A stretch of 64,000 nucleotides of DNA from Virgibacillus_N oceani_A (GCA_041521345.1 JBGOHB010000001.1); one strand, 5' to 3'. Numbered from the stretch's first letter, positions 36,323 to 44,781 are shown. Numbers and translations are program-made. Notes: generated from the sequence alone by a model not told the origin.

Positions 36323-36700
36323 TTAGTTATTAACATTTTGCGCTTGCTTCACCTCTGCATGTTGAATCATTAAACCATTGTCCCTGGCAATTTGCGTAAT
36401 GCGTTCAGGGCGCTGGAGTTCCTTCATTTCAAACAGCAGGCTTTCATTGATCACCTGCTGATTTTGCACGGTCTGCTCCAGCTGTTGCATATCCCTGTTC
36501 AGGCTGTCTGTGGATGAAGAAAAGGAAACCATGAAGCCGCCTGCGATAATTATACATGCCCCGATAAGGGAATATAGTACTTTCTCTCCGCTCGTGATCC
36601 ATCCTTGCTTCCGAACCTTTACAGCTACTTTTTGCTCTCTGTTTGGGGCAGTTTCCACTGTACTTCTTTGCTGCCAATCGATAGCCTGGTTTTCACGCAT
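36323..36700 (-). CDS. ftsL: Cell-division protein FtsL
   Basis: A small bitopic divisome protein that pairs with DivIC and DivIB. It has a basic N-terminus (NREQKVAVKVRKQG), one hydrophobic helix (VLYSLIGACIIIAGGFMVSF) and an extracellular coiled-coil segment (DSLNRDMQQLEQTVQNQQVI), ending in the family-typical RPERITQIARDNGLM. The frame opens at a GTG (36712) only two bases from its putative ribosome site. The ATG at 36700 overlaps the rsmH stop (TAATG) and gives 125 residues. Confidence 0.92.
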   Translation of the reverse strand: MRENQAIDWQQRSTVETAPNREQKVAVKVRKQGWITSGEKVLYSLIGACIIIAGGFMVSFSSSTDSLNRDMQQLEQTVQNQQVINESLLFEMKELQRPERITQIARDNGLMIQHAEVKQAQNVNN

Positions 36701-37677
36701 TACTTGTTCCACCCTTCCTTATATGAAAAATCTTCGTTCCAATCACTTACTTTTTCTGCAATCCGTAATTTCGCCGATCGGGATCTTCTGTTTTCCTGCA
36801 ATTCATTTTCAGCCGGTACAATTGGCTTTTTTGTGTTCAGCTTAAAAGGAGCCTCATGGTCTTTAGGCAATACAGGTAAATTTTTTGGTGTTGGTTTTTC
36901 CGTACTCCAGGCTTTAAATGCCTGCTTCGCTAAACGGTCTTCCAGTGAATGGAAAGTAATAACGGCAATTCTTCCCTTTATGGAAATAATTTCGGCCGCT
37001 TGATGAAGTGCATCGTTAAATACATTCAGTTCATCATTTACCGCAATACGCAATGCCTGGAAAATCCTTTTTGCTGGGTGACCACCTTTTCTCCTTGCAG
37101 GGGCGGGGATACCTTCCTTAATGATATCCACCAGCTGATTTGTTGTTTTTATTTCCTTTTTTTGTCGTTGCTCTTCAATTTTTCTGGCAATTTGTTTCGA
37201 AAACTTTTCTTCACCATATTTAAAAAATATGGAAACCAGTTGTTGATAGGACCAGGAGTTAACAATTTCAAAAGCACTTAATTCCTGTGTCTGATCCATT
37301 CGCATATCCAAGTCTGCATTATCCCAATAGCTAAAACCCCGTTCTTTTCTGTCCAGCTGCGGGGAGGAAACACCAAGGTCAAACAATATACCATCAACGT
37401 GACGGATGTTATTTTTATTTAATTGGTATTTCAAATTAGTAAAGTTTGCATGGATCAAAAGGATTCGATCATGGTAGGGGGATAATCTTTCTCGTGCAGC
37501 TGTTAAAGCATCTTTATCCTGATCATATCCGATCAAGAGACCGTCTGAATTCAGATTAGAGACAATTTGCTCAGCATGACCCCCGCCGCCCAAAGTACAA
37601 TCCACATACGTCCCGTCAGGCTTTATAGCCAATCCTTTTACCGTTTCATGCATTAATACACTATAATGTTCAAACAT
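36700..37677 (-). CDS. rsmH: 16S rRNA (cytosine-1402 N4)-methyltransferase RsmH
   Basis: SAM-dependent methyltransferase (formerly MraW) acting on C1402 in the ribosomal P site. The SAM loop YVDCTLGGGGHAEQI is at about 22-36, LFDLGVSSPQLD near 105, and the C-terminal ITFHSLEDRL motif near 255. A longer frame reaches 37821 but overlaps mraZ. The ATG at 37677 (MFEHYSVLMHETV) matches the family N-terminus and gives 325 residues. It is the second gene of the dcw cluster, 19 bases after mraZ. Confidence 0.96.
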   Translation of the reverse strand: MFEHYSVLMHETVKGLAIKPDGTYVDCTLGGGGHAEQIVSNLNSDGLLIGYDQDKDALTAARERLSPYHDRILLIHANFTNLKYQLNKNNIRHVDGILFDLGVSSPQLDRKERGFSYWDNADLDMRMDQTQELSAFEIVNSWSYQQLVSIFFKYGEEKFSKQIARKIEEQRQKKEIKTTNQLVDIIKEGIPAPARRKGGHPAKRIFQALRIAVNDELNVFNDALHQAAEIISIKGRIAVITFHSLEDRLAKQAFKAWSTEKPTPKNLPVLPKDHEAPFKLNTKKPIVPAENELQENRRSRSAKLRIAEKVSDWNEDFSYKEGWNK

Positions 37678-37696
37678 TGAGACACCCGCTTTTCCA

Positions 37697-38128
37697 TTAA
37701 ATATCGAAGTCCATAAGGTTTTCTGCAATTTCGGCAAACGATTCCTCAGATTCACTGAAATAATCTTCCCAGTTCTCGCTTGCCCAGAATTCAACTCGGT
37801 TCGATACACCAATGACAACACATTCTTTATCTAAAACAGCATAGTTGCGAAGAGGCTGAGGAATATTTATTCTTCCCTGCTTGTCCACTTCACATTCCAC
37901 TGCGCCGGAAAAGAAAAATCGTGTAAAAGCCCTGGCATCTTTTTTTGTTAGTGGGAGGTTTTTTAATTTTTCTTCCAATAATTTCCACTCATTCATTGGG
38001 TAGGCGAACAGACATTTATCAAGTCCACGGGTGACAACGAAGCTTTCTCCAAGCCCTTCCCGGAACTTGGAGGGCACGATAATTCTGCCTTTTGTATCGA
38101 TGTTATGTTGATGTTCACCCATAAACAT
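37697..38128 (-). CDS. mraZ: Transcriptional regulator MraZ
   Basis: DNA-binding protein of 143 residues built from two AbrB-like (SpoVT) swapped-hairpin halves: GEHQHNIDTKGRIIVPSKFR at the start and VECEVDKQGRINIPQPLR in the middle. Family members form ring oligomers that bind repeated TGGG-type boxes upstream of their own gene and repress the dcw operon. The matching boxes, three GTGG motifs at exact 10-base spacing, lie 30-60 bases upstream. It is the first gene of the cluster. Confidence 0.96.
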   Translation of the reverse strand: MFMGEHQHNIDTKGRIIVPSKFREGLGESFVVTRGLDKCLFAYPMNEWKLLEEKLKNLPLTKKDARAFTRFFFSGAVECEVDKQGRINIPQPLRNYAVLDKECVVIGVSNRVEFWASENWEDYFSESEESFAEIAENLMDFDI

Positions 38129-38151
38129 ATAGTCCGCCCCACTTTCGTATA

Positions 38152-38184
38152 ATTATATTACCACATCTCCCCACTCTTCACCAC
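38152..38184 (-). promoter_or_regulatory. mraZ promoter with three MraZ-box repeats
   Basis: On the minus strand GTGG occurs at 38184-38181, 38174-38171 and 38164-38161, an exact 10-base period (GTGGTGAAGA, GTGGGGAGAT, GTGGTAATAT). A TATAAT (38157-38152) follows immediately. With a 17-base spacer the -35 would be TGAAGA (38180-38175), a weak match lying between the first two boxes. Overlap of boxes and promoter fits autorepression by MraZ as known in other bacteria. Confidence 0.7.
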
Positions 38185-38246
38185 TTTTTTATAAAAAAAG
38201 TTTAAAATTATTTTCTTCTTCCATTTTTGTGTCTGTTTAAACACAT

Positions 38247-38284
38247 AAAAAAAGCTGTCCTATCAGTGATAGACAGCATATATA
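38247..38284 (-). terminator. Terminator of bshC
   Basis: Minus-strand GCTGTCTATCAC / TGATAGGACAGC (one bulged or mismatched position) is followed by TTTTTTTATG. It lies 40 bases past the bshC stop and upstream of the mraZ promoter, insulating the two units. Confidence 0.85.
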
Positions 38285-38322
38285 TATATTTATTCTTATG
38301 GTGGGGGAAAGTGGATGTTTTT

Positions 38323-39942
38323 TTAGATCCACACCATATAATGACCATTTTCAAAAGACAAGGATTTTCCTGTTAATTCTTTTATAAATGCCGGACTGTA
38401 TAAATTAATCCAAGGCAAAGGGGTCCAAATCCGTTCTTGTAAGTTATTCTGTGGATATAATGACAAGTTAATGAAATCAAATTCGGAAATATCCTTTTCA
38501 TATTTTTCCTTCAATGCTTTCATCATCCTATTTTCCAAATAATCAATGTTTCGCTTTAAATAAAACAAATTCTTTTCAGATAGATCACCTATATCTGAGC
38601 TGATTTCTTCTGCAATATCCCTTAACGGTTTATGCGCTTCTACCATTTGCCTTTTGAGCGAATCAGCCACAGCCCGTATGGATGGATTGTTTTTTGACTC
38701 CAGCCACTCGTTTTTTAACTGCTCCACGCCCTCATTTACTACCTTTTCATAGGAAATATTATACTTTTTTGCATATCTTTCCACGTTCCTGTCCAGAAAA
38801 GTAAATGATAACCTTGGAACAACCGGGGGCATTTTTAGGTTCATTGTATGAAAAGCCTGTTTTAATGATGCCCAATAAGCAATCTCTCCCGGACCACCGA
38901 TAAATGCCAGCGTAGGAAACAATAATTCCTGCATGATTGGTCTTGTAACCACGTTGTTGCTTAATTTTTCCGGATGGTGCTCAGCAATATTAAATAATTC
39001 TTCTGTGGTAAGGAGTACTTCATTTTGTTTCCCTGCCCAATCTCCTTCACTTGTTCGTTTTAGCAATATACGTTCATCGTCTTTATGATAAAACAAATGT
39101 CCCTCATTGGCATCTGCATCCAAAGAAAGAGAATAGCCGAGCTCCCCAAGTTCCTTAACACTATGCTGTACACTTCCAGCTATCTCCGGCTGTGCTTTAA
39201 TTAAAGCGCTGAAATGATCCTTCTCCAGTTTTCGCAAATCCGCATCACCCGAGTCAACCAAAACAAGACCGTCTTCCTCAAATAATTGATAGATGAGACG
39301 GGCAAAAAAATCCACATAACTGTCCGACTGCTCCAGACACTTTTCCAAAGTATCAAATAGAACACTGGAATAGGCTGTTTCCTGTAATTGCTGAAATAAT
39401 ACTGTAAGCCATTCTTTACTTTCTTCCTGATTTATTTTCATCTGTGAAATGGATTGTTTCTTATAAACCTTCTGTGGATGTGTATACTTTTCCATCTGCC
39501 CTTGATTTGGCAGGAATACATGGTTGATTTCATCAAAATCATGATCCTCTCCAGCAATCCAGAAAACCGGAATTACCGGGGTCTTTAGTTCCTTTTCTTT
39601 CTGCTTGGCGAACTGTATAATAGAAATCACTTTATTAATTGTGTACATTGGGCCAGTTAACAAGCCCGCCTGCTGACCTCCGATAACTGTCACACTATTT
39701 TTTCCCTTTAACCGTTCTATATTGTCTATCGTAGTCCGCGGGGCATCCCAGCGGTTATTTATTCCATGTAAAACATTGGTCAAATCCGCTCGATCATAAT
39801 TCCGATGTTTTACATCCTCAATCCGCTCCTGGTACTGTGTAAATGGATCATAGTCAAAAAAAGCCATGATGGCTTTTTCACTAGCCCGGTAATCGCGAAT
39901 CAGCCTGCTTTTATTATGTATCTCAATTGCGTCAATTTGCAT
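38323..39942 (-). CDS. bshC: Bacillithiol biosynthesis cysteine-adding enzyme BshC
   Basis: BshC is thought to add cysteine to glucosaminyl-malate in the last step of bacillithiol synthesis. The 539-residue length equals the family norm. Diagnostic segments include VIGGQQAGLLTGPMYTINKV (near 90), FWIAGEDHDFDEINH (near 128) and LAFIGGPGEIAYWASLKQAF (near 375). The ATG at 39942 (MQIDAIEIHNK) has AAGGGGC upstream, whereas the longer frame to 39987 does not. In Bacillaceae bshC (yllA) lies just upstream of mraZ, as here. It implies that bacillithiol is the low-molecular-weight thiol. Confidence 0.95.
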   Translation of the reverse strand: MQIDAIEIHNKSRLIRDYRASEKAIMAFFDYDPFTQYQERIEDVKHRNYDRADLTNVLHGINNRWDAPRTTIDNIERLKGKNSVTVIGGQQAGLLTGPMYTINKVISIIQFAKQKEKELKTPVIPVFWIAGEDHDFDEINHVFLPNQGQMEKYTHPQKVYKKQSISQMKINQEESKEWLTVLFQQLQETAYSSVLFDTLEKCLEQSDSYVDFFARLIYQLFEEDGLVLVDSGDADLRKLEKDHFSALIKAQPEIAGSVQHSVKELGELGYSLSLDADANEGHLFYHKDDERILLKRTSEGDWAGKQNEVLLTTEELFNIAEHHPEKLSNNVVTRPIMQELLFPTLAFIGGPGEIAYWASLKQAFHTMNLKMPPVVPRLSFTFLDRNVERYAKKYNISYEKVVNEGVEQLKNEWLESKNNPSIRAVADSLKRQMVEAHKPLRDIAEEISSDIGDLSEKNLFYLKRNIDYLENRMMKALKEKYEKDISEFDFINLSLYPQNNLQERIWTPLPWINLYSPAFIKELTGKSLSFENGHYMVWI

Positions 39943-40099
39943 AGATTTGATGCCCCTTCTGTAATGATATCCATAAGTATTGTACATAAATTATAATATT
40001 ATTTCATTCTTTCTGTTTTAGAGATGAAGCAGAGATAAAGCCTATTATTCCAATAGGTTTTATCCAAACCACGACCAAGCATAGCCTGATCAAGTGATA

Positions 40100-40480
40100 C
40101 TAATAAAAGATCCGATAAGCTATATCAAAAATTAATAAACAAATATAGAGGGATGCAAACAGAAGAAATAAAAACCTCCAGAGTAATTTTAAAGCTTTCA
40201 AGAGCAAAACTTCCATGTTCAATTTCCACTGGATAAAAATAATTATTGCTAAAGCGCTAAGAAAGAAAATAACAATTGGCCCAGTCAGATTAACATGGAA
40301 GTTTAACCATACCAATATACTAACGGCAATGATATATAATAAGGTTGTCCAATTAACAGACTGATGAAAAGCTTTCAGCTTAGGCCAGTTCCATTTTATT
40401 AAAATAAAATAAATAAGCCAGGTTGCAATCACAGGAACAGTAACGAAAAATGCAATCATATAACTAATAAAATTAACCAT
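40100..40480 (-). CDS. DUF3397-family membrane protein
   Basis: A protein of 126 residues with four hydrophobic stretches (about 4-27, 45-63, 67-84 and 100-122) and few charged residues. It matches the small Bacillaceae membrane proteins grouped as DUF3397, which commonly sit between panE and bshC. No catalytic motif is visible and no function is known. It starts one base after the panE stop, so it is probably co-transcribed with panE. Confidence 0.8.
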   Translation of the reverse strand: MVNFISYMIAFFVTVPVIATWLIYFILIKWNWPKLKAFHQSVNWTTLLYIIAVSILVWLNFHVNLTGPIVIFFLSALAIIIFIQWKLNMEVLLLKALKLLWRFLFLLFASLYICLLIFDIAYRIFY

Positions 40481-40481
40481 A

Positions 40482-41363
40482 TTAGTCTGTAATTCCCTTC
40501 TTAATTTCTATTGCTTTCATGCTGTCATACAAAAAGCGAGTATATGGAATGGTAAAACCATTTCCTTTTTTAATGATATAACCGGATATTGCTTCAATTT
40601 CGGTTTTTCGGCTGTCCATGATATCTTTGAACATAGAGGAACGATTTTTCGCTGTGTTTTCACATATGTACTCAACCCTTGCCCATCGTGTGGCATAGTC
40701 CATCTCCAAGACAGCACAAGCCTCCTCGCATATGATTTGCGCCATATTGTGCAGATAGCGGTTACGCATAACTTCTCCGTTTGTCACTTGAAATAATGCT
40801 GTCAGCGGATTAATAACCGCATTAATGACCAGTTTTTCTTTAAGTAGGCGTAGGTAATTCTCTTTAAAATCGAACGGAAAATCCGAATGGTTTAACTTCT
40901 TGGAAAGAGAATGCAAATACGCTTCATCCCCCTGGTATGCGGCCAAATTTATTTTTCCTTTTCCTGTATGTGCAACGAGATTATCCTCCAGTTTCATTGC
41001 ACCATGCTCGATAACCCCGAGTATAATGGGGTGATATAACTCCTTTATATCATCCAAGTGTCCCATTCCGTTTTGTAAAAAAATCAACGGCGTATTTTTC
41101 CTTATTTTCCTGAGCAATGGAATAATAGCTGAGATAGACACTTGTTTCACACAAATGATAACACAGTCCTCATCCTGTAAATCCTCACTGAGCAATGCAC
41201 GAATGTAAGCCCGCCCGGGATAATTTGATAATCTCACTCCATCTTTCATCAATTTTATTCTTTGATCTTCCTTGCGCACATAAATAGTTACAGAATGCTG
41301 TCTGGATAAATATGTACTTAGCAATAGCCCAGTCGATCCGCCCCCTATGATTCCAATATTCAT
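40482..41363 (-). CDS. panE: 2-Dehydropantoate 2-reductase
   Basis: NADPH-dependent ketopantoate reductase (or close homologue) for pantothenate synthesis. The N-terminal Rossmann motif is GIIGGGSTGLLLS. The conserved lysine and asparagine of the catalytic helix lie in KEKLVINAVINPLTALF (near 176). The C-terminal helical domain contains the family serine region NRSSMFKDIMDSRKTEIEAI. The ATG at 41363 follows GGAGGG; an upstream GTG (41378) would overlap that site. This is the ylbQ position of the ylb region; paralogues of this fold are common, so the substrate is an inference. Confidence 0.88.
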   Translation of the reverse strand: MNIGIIGGGSTGLLLSTYLSRQHSVTIYVRKEDQRIKLMKDGVRLSNYPGRAYIRALLSEDLQDEDCVIICVKQVSISAIIPLLRKIRKNTPLIFLQNGMGHLDDIKELYHPIILGVIEHGAMKLEDNLVAHTGKGKINLAAYQGDEAYLHSLSKKLNHSDFPFDFKENYLRLLKEKLVINAVINPLTALFQVTNGEVMRNRYLHNMAQIICEEACAVLEMDYATRWARVEYICENTAKNRSSMFKDIMDSRKTEIEAISGYIIKKGNGFTIPYTRFLYDSMKAIEIKKGITD

Positions 41364-41547
41364 TTTTACGCCCTCCACTCCTCTTAAGAATTGAAATTTA
41401 TCTAAAAATATATGAACCAGTCGCCAAACATGGTAAAATGTACAGGAATGATTTTCATTATCCTTTTTTTATATTATAATAAAATATATAGAAAAGCTAA
41501 AATATTTCTGACAATATTGTAAACTTGTAATGAAGGAGAAGATGATA

Positions 41548-42024
41548 ATGCCACCAAAAGTAGAGAAGCTATCAATTAATTATAAAACACTTGAAAGGTT
41601 TAAACACTTTAAAGAGTATGGGAACCAGGAACTTTCTATGCTTGAAGACCTTGAGAATAACATAATGGAGAATTATGGGGATTCCCCATTTTACGGAATT
41701 TACTATGGTGACAACCTTATTGCGCGAATGAGTTTATATAAAATCAAAGCAAAATATGATTACTACTTTGAACCTCCGCAAGACTACTTAACACTATGGA
41801 AATTGGAAGTATTGCCTGATTATCAAGGCAAGCAATATGGCCAGAAACTGGTTGATTTTGCAAAAAGTTATGGACTGCCTATTAAAACAAACCCAAGAAT
41901 CAATTCACATGGTTTTTGGGAAAAAATGGGATTTCAAAAAGCAAATTATGATATGGAAAGAGATTTAGGAGAAAATCCATTAATCTGGCTGCCGGAAGGT
42001 GTTAACGAACAGGAAAGCAGTTAA
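41548..42024 (+). CDS. ylbP: GNAT-family N-acetyltransferase YlbP
   Basis: A 158-residue acetyltransferase with the acetyl-CoA loop VLPDYQGKQYGQKLVDFAKS (GNAT motif A, near 88-107) and the following NSHGFWEKMGFQK segment (motif B). The family is conserved in Bacillus next to panE and an RsfA-type gene, but its substrate is unknown. Three in-frame ATGs are available; 41548 is nine bases from AAGGAG and starts MPPKVEKLS. It is transcribed away from panE, so the 180-base gap between them must hold divergent promoters. Confidence 0.85.
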   Translation: MPPKVEKLSINYKTLERFKHFKEYGNQELSMLEDLENNIMENYGDSPFYGIYYGDNLIARMSLYKIKAKYDYYFEPPQDYLTLWKLEVLPDYQGKQYGQKLVDFAKSYGLPIKTNPRINSHGFWEKMGFQKANYDMERDLGENPLIWLPEGVNEQESS

Positions 42025-42051
42025 AGTCTTGTTTAATGAAAATCAGACAAA

Positions 42052-42425
42052 GAACAAAGGCGCAAGCGTTCGGTTAGCGACGTACAGACTGCGCCTGGCC
42101 ACGCCAGGTGGATCAGTGTTGCCACGCAAAGCGGCGGTTTTTACTGATCAATCTTTCCGTAGGAGATAAAGGAAACATACCCCCACATTGGGGGTATGCC
42201 GACGTTGGCCGGCAAGGCCGTATTTAAACGGCCTTCCTTTACCCGTAAGGAGTCGATGTTGACTTATCAAAGGATGTTCGCTTAAAAACGCGACGTCCTG
42301 GGACTACGGTACAGTAGTTCCTCGCCCCACCAAAACCTCATGTCGCAACACCGAACTGACCTGCATCTTGCAGGCCCGAGGTGAAGGAAGTCACGCTAGT
42401 CGCTGGGCGCTGGAACTGGACGTGA
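42052..42425 (+). repeat. Family B structured intergenic element
   Basis: A GC-rich block of about 370 bases between ylbP and the rsfA-like gene. It starts GGCGCAAGCGTTCGGTTAGC and ends GTCGCTGGGCGCTGG, so AGCGAC/GTCGCT and GCGC/GCGC are terminal inverted matches. Internal hairpins include CATACCCCC/GGGGGTATG (42176-42198) and AAGGCCGT/ACGGCCTT (about 42214-42236). No frame encodes a recognisable protein and no transposase is present. The remaining ~130 bases of this gap hold only a terminator. Confidence 0.7.
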
Positions 42426-42484
42426 CTAATCCTATATTAAAGTTATCCACTGGTTATAGTTTTTATAATTTCATAAACAATGAC

Positions 42485-42525
42485 AAAAGACATGAATGAG
42501 CACCACTCCCTTCATGTCTTTTTTT
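42485..42525 (+). terminator. Terminator between convergent ylbP and rsfA-like gene
   Basis: AAGACATGAA (42487-42496) pairs with TTCATGTCTT (42511-42520), followed by TTTTT on the plus strand. On the minus strand the stem is followed by TTG and then mixed sequence, so it serves mainly the plus-strand transcript. Confidence 0.8.
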
Positions 42526-42558
42526 CTACCTTTTTACTCATAAATACATTAAAACTAT

Positions 42559-43044
42559 TTACCTGACCTCTTTACTCGTCTTTGCCCGGCTCCAGAGTTC
42601 CCCCATTTCCTCCCAGGCATAATCATAGCGTTCAAGTTCTTTTTTAAGTCTTTCATTTTCAGTTCTTAAGTATGTTACCATGTTTTCCTGCTGCTTCTCA
42701 CGATCATTTTTTTCACCAGAATAATCCTTTTTCATTTTTTCCAATAAAGTGATCGCTGCTTCAATGGAGTCCTTTTCCATATCACCTGATTCATTCAAAT
42801 GCCAGACTTCTTTCCGGCTGCCTTTCTTCCTGTCTTCCTTGGCAGTAAGTATTGCACCCTGATACTGCTTTCGAATCGTAGCATTCCATCTGAAACCGCA
42901 TGCAGCAGAAGTACGTGACAGCTTTTTGGCTACTTCTTTAAAAGCTTCAAGCTGTGTTCTGCCTTCCCGTATATAGCGTAACACTGTTTCGGCCAAAATT
43001 ATATCCTCATCTTTTGACCAGGCATCCTGCCGTGTTGCATTCAT
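42559..43044 (-). CDS. ylbO: RsfA-family transcription factor (YlbO-like)
   Basis: A 161-residue protein with an N-terminal Myb/SANT-like DNA-binding domain (about 4-65: DAWSKDEDIILAETVLRYI and RTSAACGFRWNATIRKQY) and a C-terminal coiled coil (REKQQENMVTYLRTENERLK). RsfA proteins tune SigF/SigG regulons in the forespore, and YlbO is the paralogue found at this locus in B. subtilis. AAGGAGGG precedes the ATG. Position next to ylbP favours the ylbO name, but RsfA itself cannot be excluded without a tree. Confidence 0.87.
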   Translation of the reverse strand: MNATRQDAWSKDEDIILAETVLRYIREGRTQLEAFKEVAKKLSRTSAACGFRWNATIRKQYQGAILTAKEDRKKGSRKEVWHLNESGDMEKDSIEAAITLLEKMKKDYSGEKNDREKQQENMVTYLRTENERLKKELERYDYAWEEMGELWSRAKTSKEVR

Positions 43045-43129
43045 ACCATCCCTCCTTATACGTTTGCTATCAATGTATGCAAAAAGTAGGCGTGATAGAA
43101 TACATGTTTAGCTTTTTAACGGGAAATTT

Positions 43130-43897
43130 TCAGTCAGCGTTCCGGTTGATGAATTTGCTTACCGCCGCTCTATGTTCAGGTGTCTCCCATAGACTTGCAC
43201 AATTTCTAACCTCTTCACTCATGAAAGATGACAGACTGAGACTTGATATTTTTTTCTTGTATTGCAGTTTCATCATTCTCATTTGCTCATAAGATTTGGA
43301 AATGTAGGATTTTAAAATATCATTGAAATTACCTTCCCAATCCTCCATCGGTACGATTTTTTGCAGCCAGCCTTGCTGCATTAATTGATCTGCTTTTAGT
43401 ATGCTTGCTTCCATTAACCAGTTCATGGCAAAACTAGGGTTTACTTTTTCATATAGCAGTGCTCCCCCTCCCCATCCTGGCAAAATTCCCAATTTTGTTT
43501 GTACAAAACCAAATGTAGTGGCTTCTTTTGCAATTCGAACATCACAGGCCGTAGCCAGTTCACATCCGCCTCCTAATGCATTTCCATTAAGCATAGCAAT
43601 TGTCGGAACAGGGAAATTTGCCAGTTCAAATAACACCTCTTTCATTGGGTATAAAAGAGAAAAAGCTTCATCTGTTGTTAAATCGCCATGGAGATCAAGT
43701 AAATCTCCGCCTGCACAAAACATATTTCCATTTCCTGTTACCACCAAAAATTTCAGCGAATCCTGTTTTGTATCTTCCAATATTGTCATTAGTTCCTTTG
43801 TCATTTCTTGTGAGACGGCATTATTTTTTTCAGGCCGGTTTAAACATATTTCCCCGTAGCCTTCATCATGTTTTTCATAGGCTATAATATTAGTCAA
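43130..43897 (-). CDS. Enoyl-CoA hydratase/isomerase (crotonase) family protein
   Basis: Crotonase-fold enzyme of 255 residues acting on an acyl-CoA. The oxyanion-hole segments MFCAGGDLLDL (near 63) and NALGGGCELATACDVR (near 105) are present, including the first catalytic Glu in GGCELA. The second hydratase Glu, normally in a PE-x-x-x-G context, is replaced: the sequence reads FGFVQTKLGILPGWGGG. The PGWGG form resembles ethylmalonyl-CoA decarboxylases, so hydration is doubtful. The start is TTG at 43897 (AAGGAG eight bases before). B. subtilis has no gene at this place between ylbO and rpmF. Confidence 0.85.
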   Translation of the reverse strand: MTNIIAYEKHDEGYGEICLNRPEKNNAVSQEMTKELMTILEDTKQDSLKFLVVTGNGNMFCAGGDLLDLHGDLTTDEAFSLLYPMKEVLFELANFPVPTIAMLNGNALGGGCELATACDVRIAKEATTFGFVQTKLGILPGWGGGALLYEKVNPSFAMNWLMEASILKADQLMQQGWLQKIVPMEDWEGNFNDILKSYISKSYEQMRMMKLQYKKKISSLSLSSFMSEEVRNCASLWETPEHRAAVSKFINRNAD

Positions 43898-43987
43898 GCA
43901 ATTCACTCCTTTTCAGTACAGTAGTAATCATCATAGATAAGAAATAGCAAGCTTCAATACGAAGCGGGTTATTAATAATACTCAAAA

Positions 43988-44025
43988 TAAAAAGGCTGAC
44001 CCTTGTAATACCGGGACAGCCTCCT
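43988..44025 (-). terminator. Terminator after rpmF
   Basis: Minus-strand GGCTGTCCC (44021-44013) and GGGTCAGCC (44002-43994) form a stem with one mismatch and a 10-base loop, followed by TTTTTATTTT. It starts about 18 bases past the rpmF stop. Confidence 0.88.
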
Positions 44026-44039
44026 TTATTCGTTCGCAA

Positions 44040-44213
44040 TTAACTGCTTACCACTTCTTTACCATCATAATGACCGCATGACTTGCAAACATGATGCGGT
44101 TTTGCTAACTCTCCGCAATTTGAGCATTCTACCATACCTGGTACCTGCAGTTTTTTATGAGTTCGACGTTGATTTTTCACTTTTTTGGAAGTCCTTCTTT
44201 TTGGTACTGCCAT
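44040..44213 (-). CDS. rpmF: 50S ribosomal protein L32 (zinc-binding form)
   Basis: A 57-residue protein translated from the ATG at 44213, preceded by GGAGGTG. It begins MAVPKRRTSKKVKNQRRTHK, the L32 signature, and carries two cysteine pairs (CSNC at 30-33 and CKSC at 43-46) that form a zinc ribbon. This is therefore the zinc-containing type rather than the cysteine-less paralogue. It lies 28 bases after ylbN, the widespread yceD-rpmF arrangement, and is followed by its own terminator. Confidence 0.97.
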   Translation of the reverse strand: MAVPKRRTSKKVKNQRRTHKKLQVPGMVECSNCGELAKPHHVCKSCGHYDGKEVVSS

Positions 44214-44241
44214 GACTTACACCTCCTTCAAAGAAAATTCA

Positions 44242-44781
44242 TTATTTTTCTTTTCTATCATTTTCTTTTTTTTCAAGCAAATTCTCCAATTTTTTCAGAC
44301 GGGGATCAATTGTGTTGTCCTGTTTTTCTTTTTCAGTAATTAACTCCCATCCCTGTCCTTGATTTACCGTGTTTTCTGGGTCTAGTGCAGCCTCTGAATA
44401 AACCCGGAATGGCAAGTTCAATATAATATGTTCTTTTATAAAGGGAGTTAAATCGATGACTTCCCCTTCCACGGGGTGAATCTCATTCTCTTCATCCACA
44501 TCATAGGGAGAGGATGTGAACACTTCACTTGTCTGAATATCCATTGAATATGTTACATCTCTCAGTGTACGTGCACACGGCAGGATCATTTCACCTTCAA
44601 TACGAAGGTCAAAAATGAATTGCTCCCCCTGCATATAACATTTCCCTGTTACATGTACAGCGTCAATTTTTCTAATATCATTATTCATTTCTGTCAAATC
44701 AGAAACATTTACGTTTTCATCAAAGGCAAAAGCTTCTTGATGAGCACTTTTTCTAAATTGTGCAATAGAAAATTTCATCAT
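44242..44781 (-). CDS. ylbN: YceD/DUF177-family 23S rRNA accumulation protein YlbN
   Basis: A DUF177 (YceD) protein of about 179 residues. The family in E. coli and plants is needed for accumulation of 23S rRNA or large-subunit assembly. Seen here are the N-terminal MKFSIAQFRKSAHQE, the core GEMILPCARTLRDVTYSM with the conserved Pro-Cys, and VIDLTPFIKEHIILNLPFR. Two adjacent ATGs follow GAGGTGATA; the choice between 44781 and 44778 is arbitrary. It is co-transcribed with rpmF. Confidence 0.92.
   Translation of the reverse strand: MMKFSIAQFRKSAHQEAFAFDENVNVSDLTEMNNDIRKIDAVHVTGKCYMQGEQFIFDLRIEGEMILPCARTLRDVTYSMDIQTSEVFTSSPYDVDEENEIHPVEGEVIDLTPFIKEHIILNLPFRVYSEAALDPENTVNQGQGWELITEKEKQDNTIDPRLKKLENLLEKKENDRKEK

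Noticed and set aside
42052..42425. CRISPR array or insertion sequence
   Set aside because: There are no regularly spaced direct repeats, no transposase frame and no clear target duplication.
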